A stretch of 64,000 bases of DNA from Pukyongia sp. (GTDB lineage Bacteria; Bacteroidota; Bacteroidia; Flavobacteriales; Flavobacteriaceae), in contig JASBSY010000014.1 in NCBI GenBank assembly GCA_030148705.1, positions 1 through 64,000 on the forward strand. The letters are read 5' to 3'. How positions within the stretch are numbered: the stretch's first letter is position 1; each line of letters begins with the position of its first letter. The notes under the pieces are model-generated. The model ran no database searches. It saw nothing but the letters and a program-made list of their open reading frames with translations, and was not told the origin of the DNA. Below are positions 26,451 through 36,195 of this stretch, piece after piece. The translations under genes and the position numbers were made by a program.

Positions 26451-27488
26451 TCAGGGGGCCGGATTTGGCATCCGGGCGTGAATTCGGTCTATTTCTTTTA
26501 ACACTTCAGCAGAAAGTTCAATATCAATACTTCCGATGTTCTCAGACAGTTGCTCCAGGTTTGTGGCTCCAATGATATTCGCAGTCACGAAATCCTGCTG
26601 ATTAACAAAGGCCAGTGCAAGTTGTGCAAGGCTTAACCCGTATCGTTCGGCTAATTCGGCATATGCTGCCGTAGCATTTTCGGATATATCACTGCTATAC
26701 CGGTTGTAGCTGGGAAATAATGTCACCCTTGAATTGGCCGGCCTGGCTCCGTTGAGAAACTTCCCGCTTAATACACCAAATGCAAGAGGTGAGTAGGCCA
26801 GGTAACCAATCTCTTCCATCATAAGAACTTCTTTAAGCGCGATCTCATCCCTTCGCTGCAACAAATTATAAGAATTCTGTACTGAAACCATTTTCAACTT
26901 TCCCTTTCGGTGTTCCTCCATATATCGCATCAAACCAAAAGGCGTTTCATTGCTCACGCCTATATACCGCACTTTTCCCTGCTCCACAAGTTGACTTAAT
27001 CGGTCGAGTATCTCGCCCAGATTGTCCTCCCAGGATTCATTCTTTGTGTGATCGTAATCGCGTTTACCGAAGATGTTAACACTTCGCTCAGGCCAATGTA
27101 ACTGGTACAGATCGATATAATCGGTTTTAAGCCTTCTGAGACTGTTGTGCAGGGCATCTTCCAGCGATTCCATACTAAAATCCAATTTCTCACGAATATG
27201 CTTAAACCCTCTTGAAGGTCCCACTATCTTTGTGGCCAGTACAATCCGATCCCGCATTCCGGAACGATCTAACCAGCTTCCAATATATGACTCTGTTAAT
27301 CCCTGGGTTTTCTTTGAAGCAGGAATCGCATACATTTCGGCGGTATCAATAAAATTTACTCCCTCGTCAATTGCATAATCCAGCTGATCGTGAGCATCTT
27401 GTTCTGTGTTCTGTTCTCCCCAGGTCATGGAACCCAGGCAAATCCGGCTGACTTCAAGATCGGTATTTGGAAGGGTGGTATACTTCAT
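26451..27488 (-). CDS. Aldo/keto reductase
   Basis: This 345-residue (beta/alpha)8 NADPH enzyme has the full catalytic tetrad: Asp48, Tyr53, Lys87 and His131 (FIDTAEMY, LATK, YQLHWPER). It is close to the Tas/YghZ-like group. The substrate cannot be told. It is the last gene of the xth-ompA-reductase unit, 34 nt after the OmpA gene. Confidence 0.92.
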   Translation of the reverse strand: MKYTTLPNTDLEVSRICLGSMTWGEQNTEQDAHDQLDYAIDEGVNFIDTAEMYAIPASKKTQGLTESYIGSWLDRSGMRDRIVLATKIVGPSRGFKHIREKLDFSMESLEDALHNSLRRLKTDYIDLYQLHWPERSVNIFGKRDYDHTKNESWEDNLGEILDRLSQLVEQGKVRYIGVSNETPFGLMRYMEEHRKGKLKMVSVQNSYNLLQRRDEIALKEVLMMEEIGYLAYSPLAFGVLSGKFLNGARPANSRVTLFPSYNRYSSDISENATAAYAELAERYGLSLAQLALAFVNQQDFVTANIIGATNLEQLSENIGSIDIELSAEVLKEIDRIHARMPNPAP

Positions 27489-27522
27489 AGGTTGTGCGAA
27501 GATACTAAGTTCTCAGCGGCCG

Positions 27523-28476
27523 TTAAATATCATTCAGTAACCTGGAGATCTCATCCAGCTTGGGTGTGAGGATAACTTCTATGCGTCGATTCTTCGATCT
27601 TCCCTCGGAAGTGGTGTTCACATCTACAGGGGCGTACTCTCCTCTTCCCGCGGCTGTGAGGTTCTCCTTGGGAATTCCTTGATTCTGGGTTAGAATAGCG
27701 ACGATGGCGGTAGCACGCTTGGTTGATAGATCCCAGTTATCCTTGATATTACCACTTCCGCCGTAAGGCACATTATCCGTATGCCCTTCTATCAATACAG
27801 CGATCTCCTTATTCTCGGCTAGTACCCTTCCAAGCTGTTCAACTGCTTCTCTCCCCCTGCTGTTAACAGCCCAGCTTCCACTGTCGAAAAGCAATTTGTT
27901 CTCCATGGAAACATACACCTTCCCGTCACGCTGCTCAACAGTTAAACCGTTCCCTTCAAAATTCACAAGAGCGGCCGAGATGGCATCTTTCAGAGCCCGC
28001 ATTTTTGCATCCTTGGCTGCTATGATCCCTTCCAGTTCGTCCACCCGCTGCGATCTTTCAGACAATTGCCTTTGAAGTTGTTTCAAGCGCGCTTCTTCGG
28101 CTGCCAGGGCCCGTTCCTTCTTTTCTAACTCTTCGAGCAAACGGCGGTTGCGTTCCAGGTTTTCAACCAGAGCCGTCGAGCTATTCGCTTCCAGGGCATC
28201 GTATGAATTCTGAAGCCGTTCCAGGTTGTTCTCAACGGCCGAGAGTTCCATTTTTAATCGGCTGTTTTCTGCCTGGAGTTCATCTATTTCCTTCCTAAGT
28301 TTAGCCACCGAGTATATTTCGGCATTATTCCCCTTTGCGTCCAGCTGTGCCATCAGGGCTTCATTTTCCGTTTTAAGAGCGTCGTAACGCGACTGCAGAT
28401 CCTCGTAGATCTTTGAAGAAACGCAGGAAGTGCTAAAGGTAATCAGTACAATTCCGAAGAAAATTTTATAAGTCAT
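27523..28476 (-). CDS. OmpA-family lipoprotein with coiled coil
   Basis: This 317-residue protein has a lipoprotein signal ending TFSTSC (Cys18). Residues about 22-165 form a long coiled coil rich in Glu, Leu and Lys. An OmpA C-terminal peptidoglycan-binding domain follows (about 190-305). Its two key residues, Asp234 in EGHTDNVPYGG and Arg254 in DLSTKRA, are present. It should tether the outer membrane to the cell wall. It starts 18 nt after the xth stop; the link with DNA repair is probably only positional. Confidence 0.9.
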   Translation of the reverse strand: MTYKIFFGIVLITFSTSCVSSKIYEDLQSRYDALKTENEALMAQLDAKGNNAEIYSVAKLRKEIDELQAENSRLKMELSAVENNLERLQNSYDALEANSSTALVENLERNRRLLEELEKKERALAAEEARLKQLQRQLSERSQRVDELEGIIAAKDAKMRALKDAISAALVNFEGNGLTVEQRDGKVYVSMENKLLFDSGSWAVNSRGREAVEQLGRVLAENKEIAVLIEGHTDNVPYGGSGNIKDNWDLSTKRATAIVAILTQNQGIPKENLTAAGRGEYAPVDVNTTSEGRSKNRRIEVILTPKLDEISRLLNDI

Positions 28477-28494
28477 AATTTAAGATTTGGGTTA

Positions 28495-29259
28495 TTAAAT
28501 TGCGAGTTCTACCAGGTGAGGGCAGTGATCGCTGTGATGCGCATTGGGTAATATAACGGCGCGTCGCATCTTTTCTTGCAAAGGATTTGCCACCATATTA
28601 TAATCTATCCGCCATCCCTTGTTGTTGGCACGAGCATTCGCCCTGTAGCTCCACCAGGTATAATGGTGAGGTTCCTTGTTGAAGTGACGGAAGGAATCAA
28701 TAAACCCGCTATCTATGAATTCACCCAGCCATTTTCGTTCTACGGGCAGGAAACCCGAAACATTCTTATTTCTTACCGGATCGTGAATATCGATGGGCTG
28801 ATGACAAATATTGTAATCGCCGCAAATAACCAGGTTGGGGGTTTCTTCTTTTAATTCGTTCACATATTCCTGAAAATCGGCCATGTACATAAGTTTGTGG
28901 TCCAGCCTGGCAATATTGGTACCGCTGGGCAGGTACAGGCTCATAATCGAAATTCCGTCGTAATCGACCCTCAAGTTACGCCCTTCGTCATCCATATAAT
29001 CGATCCCGGTACCGTAAAAAACATTGTCCGGCTGCCTTTTACAGAAGATCGCCACCCCGCTGTACCCTTTTTTCTTAGCGCTATACCAGTAATGATAGGG
29101 ATAGCCGGCTGCTTCTATAGCGGCCCAATCTACCTGGTCTCTTTCTGCCTTGGTTTCCTGAACACAGAACACATCGGGATCTGCAGCCTGCAGCCAATCC
29201 AATAATCCCTTTCTCATGGCGGCGCGAATACCGTTCACATTATACGATATAATCTTCAT
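28495..29259 (-). CDS. xth: Exodeoxyribonuclease III
   Basis: AP endonuclease/3'-5' exonuclease of the EEP family for base-excision repair. The ATG at 29259 gives 254 residues beginning MKIISYNVNGIRAA; a longer frame adds 37 residues with no homology and is rejected. The catalytic Glu35 (CVQETKAERD), GDYNICH and the final SDHCPHLVEL with its His are intact. It is the first gene of a three-gene unit. Confidence 0.95.
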   Translation of the reverse strand: MKIISYNVNGIRAAMRKGLLDWLQAADPDVFCVQETKAERDQVDWAAIEAAGYPYHYWYSAKKKGYSGVAIFCKRQPDNVFYGTGIDYMDDEGRNLRVDYDGISIMSLYLPSGTNIARLDHKLMYMADFQEYVNELKEETPNLVICGDYNICHQPIDIHDPVRNKNVSGFLPVERKWLGEFIDSGFIDSFRHFNKEPHHYTWWSYRANARANNKGWRIDYNMVANPLQEKMRRAVILPNAHHSDHCPHLVELAI

Positions 29260-29406
29260 TGGTGATTTACTTTTGTCGAGCCGGAAACTACCCGAATGCT
29301 TAGAAAGCACTAAAGTAAATAACATCGTATTTTTACCCCAGTTTCTGCCCCAAAGGTTTTCAAAAAACAATCAACAAAATAAAAAGCCCCGGGCAAAGTT
29401 TAATAG

Positions 29407-32400
29407 ATGATGAAGAAATTCCTGTTTGTGCTAATTTTCTCGATAACCGCAGCAGGTTATGCACAGGATATTTCTACCAATTACAAATCTAAACGGGCAG
29501 CTATCAGCGACACTATCCGCATCGACTCGGTAGCCATTAACCCGGCCCGCTTCGAAGTGTTTCTAAAAAGCGGCAAACAGTTGGATTCAACGGACTATAC
29601 CATCGATTTCAACAGCAGTCTGCTGATTCTTTCAGAAGAACTAAAGCAAGAGCAAGATAGTATTGTAATAAACTATCTCCGTTATCCGGACTACCTTACA
29701 AAGGATTATTATGTCTTCGATGCCTCCAGAATCCTAAAGAACAACGGAGATATCGACAGGCTGTATGCGCTTCAACAGCAAGGTGACAAACGTCCTTTTA
29801 CCCCCTTTGAAGGCCTGAACACAGTAGGTAGCATATCCAGGGGTGTTACAGTGGGAAACAACCAGAATGCCGTTGTAAACAGTGAACTCGATCTGCAGAT
29901 CACGGGAAAACTAAGCGATAATGTGTCAATCAGAGCGTCTATACAGGATGCAAATATCCCTTCACAGGAAGGAGGTTACTCCCAAAGCCTGGATGAATTC
30001 GACCAGATCTTTATCGAACTCTACAGCGATAACTGGAACATAAGAGCCGGGGATATAGATTTGGCAAACAACAGCAGTTATTTCGGACGCTTCACTAAAA
30101 AAGTACAGGGGATTTCCCTGGGAGGCACGTTAAATCACGACGACGGATCGAAGACCAGCGCCTATGCTTCCGGTGCACTTGTTAGAGGCGTGTTCCAACG
30201 CAGTCAGTTCACGGGACAGGAAGGTAACCAGGGTCCGTATAAGTTAGTTGGCCCAAACGGGGAGTTATTCATTTTAATAGTTTCAGGAAGTGAGCGGGTA
30301 TATGTTAATGGCCTCCTGTTGAATCGCGGTGAGAATGCAGATTATGTGATCGATTACAACGCCGGCGAGATTAAATTCAATCCTACTTTCCCTATTACCG
30401 CCAATATGCGAATTGTCGTTGAGTACCAGTTCACCGACCGCAATTATTCCCGTTTTATTGGCTATGGCGGGGGAAATTACAGCAGTGAGAAACTCGATTT
30501 AGGCGTATATCTTTATACAGAGAACGATGCCAGGAATCAGCCCCTGCAACAAAATCTGTCAGAAGAGCAGGTAGCCATCCTGCAGGCAGCAGGTGACGAT
30601 ATAAGTGCCATGACCGCACCTTCCGCCGTGCCGGATGAGTTTTCGGAAAATAAGATCCTCTATAAAAAAGAAATGGTTTTGGGGGTTGAAGTGTTCGTGT
30701 ATTCAAACAACCCGGAGGACGAACTTTTCAACGTTCGCTTTAGCTTTGTTGGAGCCAACCAGGGAAATTATGTGCTTAGCAACCAAAGTGCAATTAACCG
30801 TATCTACGAATATATTCCACCCTTAAACGGGGTACCACAGGGAGAATTCGAACCCGTGGTTCGCTTGAATGCCCCCGAAAAACTGCAGCTTGGAGGTGTG
30901 AACGGAAGTTATCACCCCACCGAAAAGACCAGGCTGGATTTCGAACTAGCCGCCAGTAACAACGACCTCAACCTATTTTCCGATCTTGACGATGGTGATA
31001 ATGACGGATTCGCAGCCCGGTTGGCCGGTAAGCAAACCGTGTATACCAGCAGTGATACACTTCGAGTTAACGCATTTGGATCGCTCGATTATGTGAACCG
31101 GGATTTTAGGACCATCGAAAGACTCTATAACATCGAATTCAGCCGGGACTGGAACCTGATCGACCCGGAAGGCGACCAGCGGTTTCTTATCAGCGGCCTG
31201 GAAGTTACGAAACCGGAGTTAGGAATAGCCAGCTATGAATTTCAGAATTTGAATTATTCGGAGAATTTCTCCGGAACAAGACATGTGCTCAACGCTGCCT
31301 TAAAACCGGGGAAATTGCGTTTGCTAACTTCCGGAAGTTATTTGCAGAGCGAAAGCGACTCCCTGGATTCGAAGTTCCTTCGATCCTTTACCAATGCTAT
31401 CTATGATCTCAATAAAAAATGGATCGGGGCAAAGATCAATACGGAGGACAACCAAATTCGGAATATTTCAGGCGATAGTCTCAATCCCGTAAGTCAGCGC
31501 TATACGTCTTATGAAGGGTATGTTGGACTGGGGGACAGTACAAAGGTCTTTGTGGAAACCGGTTATCAGTACCGGGTAAATGACAGCGTTCGAAATTCCG
31601 TGCTGACAAAAGTGAATACTTCGAATACCTATTATGTAAAATCCAGGCTTATTAGCAATGATCGCTCTCAATTGATGCTCTATGCCAATTACCGGGACCT
31701 TAAGGATGAAGAGGGAGGCGATGATGATGAAGGTTCCCTTACCTCTCGAATAATATACAACCAGCAACTGCTTAAAGGCGGTATTCGATGGAATACCGTG
31801 CTGGAATCGAATAGCGGGGTAATCCCCCAACAGGAATTCACCTATTTGCAGGTGGAACCCGGGCAGGGGGTTTATACCTGGAAGGATTATAATGAAAACG
31901 GCATCCAGGAACTTGATGAATTTGAAGTTGCCCAGTACCAGGATGAAGCAGAGTATATCAGGGTACTGCTTCCCAACCAGGTCTTTATCAGGATAAGGGA
32001 AAATAAGTTCAGCCAGTTACTTACCCTCGACCCCAAGTCCTGGTCGGATTCTGAAGGCATCAGAAAATTCCTCTCCATGTTCTACAACCAGGCATCCTAT
32101 CTTATAAACAGAAAAAACCGCCGACAAAAAAACGATTTCAACATTAATCCGTTCAAAGACGGTGGGGATGACGAGCTCGGGCTTTCTTCGAATTTCAGAA
32201 ACGTACTGTTCTTCAACCGGGGGAAACAGCATTTTACTACAAGTTATTCGTATATCACCACTTCATCGAGCAATTTATTGTCGGTAGGGCTTCAGAAGAA
32301 TACTATTGAAAGTCACCAGCTGAATTTCAATCATAAGTTCTGGACGAACTGGCTGCTGACATTAAAAGGAAGTGTGGGGATGAACACGAGTACTTCAGAA

Positions 32401-32826
32401 AACTTTCCGTCGAGAAATTATGAGATAGACAGTTATGAAACCGGGCCCAGAATCTCCTATCTTCTTAATAGGCAAGCGCGGTTGGATTTGTTCTACCAAT
32501 TCGCAAATGAGGAGAACCTCTTAGGGGATATGGAGCAACTAAGACAGCAAAAAACAGGGGTGAGTTTCTCCTATAACAACGTGCAGAAAGTGTCGGTCAC
32601 AGCCGAATTCAATTATATCGATAACGATTTTACCGGCAGTGCTTTTTCACCTGTCGCCTACCAGATGCTTGAAGGCTTACAACCGGACACAAACTTTACC
32701 TGGAGTTTGTTATTTCAGAAAAAGATAACCCAATTCCTCGATGCCAACCTTTCATATTTTGGTCGAAAGAGTGAAAATTCGAAGACCATTCATACCGGCA
32801 GTATTCAGCTCAGGGCATATTTCTAA
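29407..32826 (+). CDS. Very large outer-membrane beta-barrel protein of unknown function
   Basis: This 1139-residue protein has a signal peptide (about 1-20, ending AAGYAQ). Its long body is made of alternating amphipathic strands, and it ends in the aromatic RAYF typical of outer-membrane barrels. N-terminal landmarks are LNTVGSISRGVTVGNNQN and RAGDIDLANNSSYFGRFTKK. A mid-protein EF-hand-like loop DYNENGIQELDEFE (Asp and Asn ligand spacing) may bind calcium. The style recalls SprA-type gliding or secretion proteins, but it is much shorter. No function is known to me. It is divergent from xth and ends at a hairpin shared with a T9SS gene. Confidence 0.75.
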   Translation: MMKKFLFVLIFSITAAGYAQDISTNYKSKRAAISDTIRIDSVAINPARFEVFLKSGKQLDSTDYTIDFNSSLLILSEELKQEQDSIVINYLRYPDYLTKDYYVFDASRILKNNGDIDRLYALQQQGDKRPFTPFEGLNTVGSISRGVTVGNNQNAVVNSELDLQITGKLSDNVSIRASIQDANIPSQEGGYSQSLDEFDQIFIELYSDNWNIRAGDIDLANNSSYFGRFTKKVQGISLGGTLNHDDGSKTSAYASGALVRGVFQRSQFTGQEGNQGPYKLVGPNGELFILIVSGSERVYVNGLLLNRGENADYVIDYNAGEIKFNPTFPITANMRIVVEYQFTDRNYSRFIGYGGGNYSSEKLDLGVYLYTENDARNQPLQQNLSEEQVAILQAAGDDISAMTAPSAVPDEFSENKILYKKEMVLGVEVFVYSNNPEDELFNVRFSFVGANQGNYVLSNQSAINRIYEYIPPLNGVPQGEFEPVVRLNAPEKLQLGGVNGSYHPTEKTRLDFELAASNNDLNLFSDLDDGDNDGFAARLAGKQTVYTSSDTLRVNAFGSLDYVNRDFRTIERLYNIEFSRDWNLIDPEGDQRFLISGLEVTKPELGIASYEFQNLNYSENFSGTRHVLNAALKPGKLRLLTSGSYLQSESDSLDSKFLRSFTNAIYDLNKKWIGAKINTEDNQIRNISGDSLNPVSQRYTSYEGYVGLGDSTKVFVETGYQYRVNDSVRNSVLTKVNTSNTYYVKSRLISNDRSQLMLYANYRDLKDEEGGDDDEGSLTSRIIYNQQLLKGGIRWNTVLESNSGVIPQQEFTYLQVEPGQGVYTWKDYNENGIQELDEFEVAQYQDEAEYIRVLLPNQVFIRIRENKFSQLLTLDPKSWSDSEGIRKFLSMFYNQASYLINRKNRRQKNDFNINPFKDGGDDELGLSSNFRNVLFFNRGKQHFTTSYSYITTSSSNLLSVGLQKNTIESHQLNFNHKFWTNWLLTLKGSVGMNTSTSENFPSRNYEIDSYETGPRISYLLNRQARLDLFYQFANEENLLGDMEQLRQQKTGVSFSYNNVQKVSVTAEFNYIDNDFTGSAFSPVAYQMLEGLQPDTNFTWSLLFQKKITQFLDANLSYFGRKSENSKTIHTGSIQLRAYF

Positions 32827-32827
32827 C

Positions 32828-32862
32828 CAAAAAAAAACGCCCTTCGAAAAGGGCGTTCTTTA
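32828..32862. terminator. Bidirectional terminator
   Basis: A stem AACGCCCTT/AAGGGCGTT (32836-32844/32849-32857) has a 4-nt loop CGAA. A tracts precede it and a short T tract follows, so it can end both the plus gene at 29407 and the minus gene at 32878. Confidence 0.85.
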
Positions 32863-32877
32863 CAACTAAGGAGTGAG

Positions 32878-35502
32878 TTAATTCACTATTATTTTAGTGT
32901 TCTTAAAGGCGTTCGAGCTTCGATCTCCTACCTGGATGAAATACACTCCTGAAGAAGCGTAAGACATATCCAGGTTGTACACATAACGATCCCCCTCCTT
33001 TTCCAGGTTGTTAAACGCAAGCGTCTGACCTAACTGGTTGTATACTCTGATAGAAGCTACCCCGTCGAAAGGAGTAAGCAGCGTAATCTCGAATTGTTTG
33101 TTAGGCTTTGTAACCACGATTAGTTCAGAATTTGGTAATTCGATGTTATTTACACCGAGCGTACCAATATTGGCTGTATAGTCTTCGGTTTCTCCGTACT
33201 GAGTAGTTTCGCAAGGATCTGATGGTACCGGAGCATCCCAGTTGGATTTAGCACGCATTCTGTGCTCTCCCATAGTGGCGTTTGCCGCAACAGTCAGGTC
33301 GAAGGTTTCAGTATAACTTCCAGCTCCCTGTCCGGGTGCAATGATATGGTTGTCGACTACCAATTCGTCAGTAGTGAATGTTCCGTCATCGTTGTAATCG
33401 ATCCAAACAGACACATACTGGTCTCCGTATCCTGTAGTTACGGTAAGATCGTAGGTAGTTCCGGGTTCAAGATTTGCTACAAGGTTAGTGAAATCGGCAT
33501 ATCCTTCACAGCCTGATGCGTTGTTGATCTCTTCAAGAGAGAAAAGCTGGAATCCGTCCCCGAAAGAACAATCGGCAGAAGGCATACAATAAAGTAATCC
33601 ATTCACCACAGTCTTCATGGTGCTGTCGTTGTTGGTATTCGAATCACCGCCTAAATTGGTCTGTGCTTCTATAAGGTACTCCCCGGGAGCAGAAAGGTCT
33701 GCAGTTTGGGCAAAAGTGTATTGTTCAACCGTTCCGGCTGCAATGGTCCCGCTGTAATTCTCAACTACTGCCGGTCCTCCGTCTATGGAATACTGAACTT
33801 CAGGATTTGTAATATCATTACTTCCGAAGTTTCTTATGGAGATCACGATATCTTCAGCAGCTCCCAGAATCCCGTTAACCGGTGCATCGATACTAACTGC
33901 TCCGATATCATTGGGCTGTGGAGGTGTAAGCTGGAAGGCTCCAACTACATCTTTTCTACCACTGTTCATATACTCATTGATAAACCAGAACGTAGTATCA
34001 TCCGATGGATCGATATCGATCTTACTGTAGTCTCCGTATCGCAAGCCTGGAATGTTCTGGTTACCTGCAGCGATCAATTCTTCAACCACGGTCATGGTTC
34101 CAAGCGGATCCCCGTCGAAACGACCGGTATAATAAGAACTAACGCGCCTGTCGGTTGGATTTGGGGTAGTTGGTCCGGCCATAGATGTATAGCCCATCCC
34201 GATATTTCCATTTCCATCCATGATCAGGCTGGCATGCCATGCGTGACGGCCCTCAGGAGCGGTATATGTTCCTTCCTGGTAAAGTGTCCAGGGAGTGTTA
34301 TCAGCGGGCTGACGAAACTCGAACCAACGAACACCTGCCAGTTCCCCGGCTGTTGCATCGGTGTCTACCACGAAATTGAATACGGCAGAGTTATGAGTAC
34401 CGAATCTTCTGAATTGCGCCTGGTTCATGATGGTTGCTTGTAACGCATCGATTGCGATTCCACCGCCCGGCTGCGTGAGGTTTGAAAAACTTCCACCGTC
34501 GAAAACTGAAATAAACGCGGTAGTTGGGAATTGTGTAGCGGCAGAGATCGTAGAGTTACCGGGAGTAACCCAGTCTACGTCCACTGTCCACATCTTAATA
34601 TGGTCGTTTGCCACCCCTGACCATGCATCATCCTGGAGGTACACGATTGGCGCACCACCGGCGGCCGGCATGTCACTGTCACTTACGTTAAAGGCCTGAG
34701 GGCTGTAAAATCCACTGGTAACGATTCCCGGAAGGTTAAACCCAAGAATCTGTGCTCCCGGGTTACCTGCAAGCATTTGGTCTCTTTCCAGAGCCCACAC
34801 CTTGTTGGCAGATCCGGTGTTATCGGTCATATAGTAACCATCACTCCAGACAGATAGTTTCTGGTAGTCGTTAATAGAGTTGATGTTATAAACATACCAT
34901 CCGTCGTTGATCGGGTCGGGTCCGTCTGAAACAGCGATCTGTGCGCCACCTCCAAGAAAAGAAACAACCCATCTGTCGGCTGCACTGTCGTAAGAAACAG
35001 TAAGGTCACAGCATCCTCCTGATGGGAAGATTGCCGGGTTTGGAGAAGTTTGACCAAGTAATTGGTTTCCATTCTTATCGTAAATGGTAAAGCCGGTGTT
35101 AAACACCACAAACACGTGGTTTGGACCCACGGCAAGCGAAGGGTCAGTTGGTTGTGAATTAGACGAGGCTGCATCGAAAACCAGAATTGGAGGCGCAACT
35201 CGAACTGATGCCGTCGCGGGATCAGGGTTGGCAGCTAACAGATCTACTGTCTGCTGGTCTTTTCCGATGATGACCTGGTTTCCCAGGGATCTTTTATCGC
35301 GTGCTTCGCCGGAAGAATTAACAGCCGGTACCAACTCGCTCATTCTAGTGGCAATTGGTGGAACGTATTCCATGGAACTCACTGTACCAATATAGTTTAC
35401 AGGAGTTTCAACATTTGGGGTTTCTGCATCGTTTGTCTGACTAAAGCCGGTAAAGGCAAATACCAGGAAAGCGAGACTTAATGCGTAGTTTTTTAATCTC
35501 AT
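32878..35502 (-). CDS. T9SS-exported surface protein with GEVED domain
   Basis: This 874-residue protein has a signal peptide (ending FTGFSQ, about residue 22). A large beta-propeller-like region follows with PSLAVGPNHVFVVFNT. Next comes a CARDB-like segment (IGAVSIDAPVNG, ISIRNFGSNDITNP), a GEVED domain (about 660-785, with VWIDYNDDG and QYGETEDY), and a C-terminal T9SS type A sorting domain from about 800 (IRVYNQLGQTL, SSGVYFIQVGD). It should be secreted and anchored on the surface. It is a paralogue of 36196-38388, which has the same N-terminal and CARDB parts but no GEVED domain. Confidence 0.85.
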   Translation of the reverse strand: MRLKNYALSLAFLVFAFTGFSQTNDAETPNVETPVNYIGTVSSMEYVPPIATRMSELVPAVNSSGEARDKRSLGNQVIIGKDQQTVDLLAANPDPATASVRVAPPILVFDAASSNSQPTDPSLAVGPNHVFVVFNTGFTIYDKNGNQLLGQTSPNPAIFPSGGCCDLTVSYDSAADRWVVSFLGGGAQIAVSDGPDPINDGWYVYNINSINDYQKLSVWSDGYYMTDNTGSANKVWALERDQMLAGNPGAQILGFNLPGIVTSGFYSPQAFNVSDSDMPAAGGAPIVYLQDDAWSGVANDHIKMWTVDVDWVTPGNSTISAATQFPTTAFISVFDGGSFSNLTQPGGGIAIDALQATIMNQAQFRRFGTHNSAVFNFVVDTDATAGELAGVRWFEFRQPADNTPWTLYQEGTYTAPEGRHAWHASLIMDGNGNIGMGYTSMAGPTTPNPTDRRVSSYYTGRFDGDPLGTMTVVEELIAAGNQNIPGLRYGDYSKIDIDPSDDTTFWFINEYMNSGRKDVVGAFQLTPPQPNDIGAVSIDAPVNGILGAAEDIVISIRNFGSNDITNPEVQYSIDGGPAVVENYSGTIAAGTVEQYTFAQTADLSAPGEYLIEAQTNLGGDSNTNNDSTMKTVVNGLLYCMPSADCSFGDGFQLFSLEEINNASGCEGYADFTNLVANLEPGTTYDLTVTTGYGDQYVSVWIDYNDDGTFTTDELVVDNHIIAPGQGAGSYTETFDLTVAANATMGEHRMRAKSNWDAPVPSDPCETTQYGETEDYTANIGTLGVNNIELPNSELIVVTKPNKQFEITLLTPFDGVASIRVYNQLGQTLAFNNLEKEGDRYVYNLDMSYASSGVYFIQVGDRSSNAFKNTKIIVN

Positions 35503-35755
35503 GGTGAATTGATTTTTATTTAGAAAATTTTAAGATTTAAAAATAACACCTCAATTCGAGAATCCATAATATATTTACCAGAAAATAAATGCAGCTAAAT
35601 CACTGTTTATCAGTGTTTTCATTGAATTAATCCTATTAAACAAATAGGGTTTTCCTCAAAATCGCGGCAATTTAATTCCCTAAACCTTTCTTAAAAACTT
35701 TTGCAAAGGCACATAATTTGTACCTTAACATTACAAAAACACTAAAAACTGAATT

Positions 35756-36127
35756 ATGACGATTACAAATACAATTTTCTCGATATTTACCCTGTTCGCG
35801 ATTTCCTGTTCCTCAACCGGAAAAACTGTAAACGAAAATGCTAAAAGTGACGATGTGGCGGTATTAGACTCAAGTGATAAATCCATGATGGAGGCCGGCT
35901 TCCTCAAAGGGACCGTTATATATTCTGAAAAGGAAGGAGACTGCCCGTATACTATCGATCTAGAGAGCGAGGATTATAATTATTTACTCGACCCAATCAA
36001 CCTTGAGGAAAAATACAAAAAAGACGGAGCTTCCGTGTGGGTGAAATTCGGGGGACTGAGAATGGCCAACAGATGTGTAAAGGCCAACCCTGTAAGCATT
36101 ACGGAAATCCGGATGCATAAGGAATAG
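35756..36127 (+). CDS. Small lipoprotein
   Basis: This 123-residue protein has a lipoprotein signal ending LFAISC (Cys18). The mature part is one small beta-rich domain (about 48-123) with KGTVIYSEKEGDCPYTI, DPINLEEKYKKDGASVW and a second Cys in MANRCVKANP. I read it as an OB-fold-like domain of unknown role. It sits between two minus-strand T9SS genes on the opposite strand, with its own terminator. Confidence 0.75.
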   Translation: MTITNTIFSIFTLFAISCSSTGKTVNENAKSDDVAVLDSSDKSMMEAGFLKGTVIYSEKEGDCPYTIDLESEDYNYLLDPINLEEKYKKDGASVWVKFGGLRMANRCVKANPVSITEIRMHKE

Positions 36128-36145
36128 ATGATAATACTACAAAAT

Positions 36146-36174
36146 AAAAAAGAGGAGCCGGGCTCCTCTTTTTT
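36146..36174. terminator. Bidirectional terminator
   Basis: A stem AGAGGAG/CTCCTCT (36151-36157/36163-36169) with loop CCGGG is flanked by an A run on the left and a T run on the right. It fits both the plus lipoprotein gene and the convergent T9SS gene. Confidence 0.85.
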
Positions 36175-36195
36175 ATTTATAATTAATTGAATCCT

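Noticed and set aside
33706-34443. 245-codon plus-strand frame
   Set aside because: Antisense to the T9SS GEVED protein, no start context or family match.
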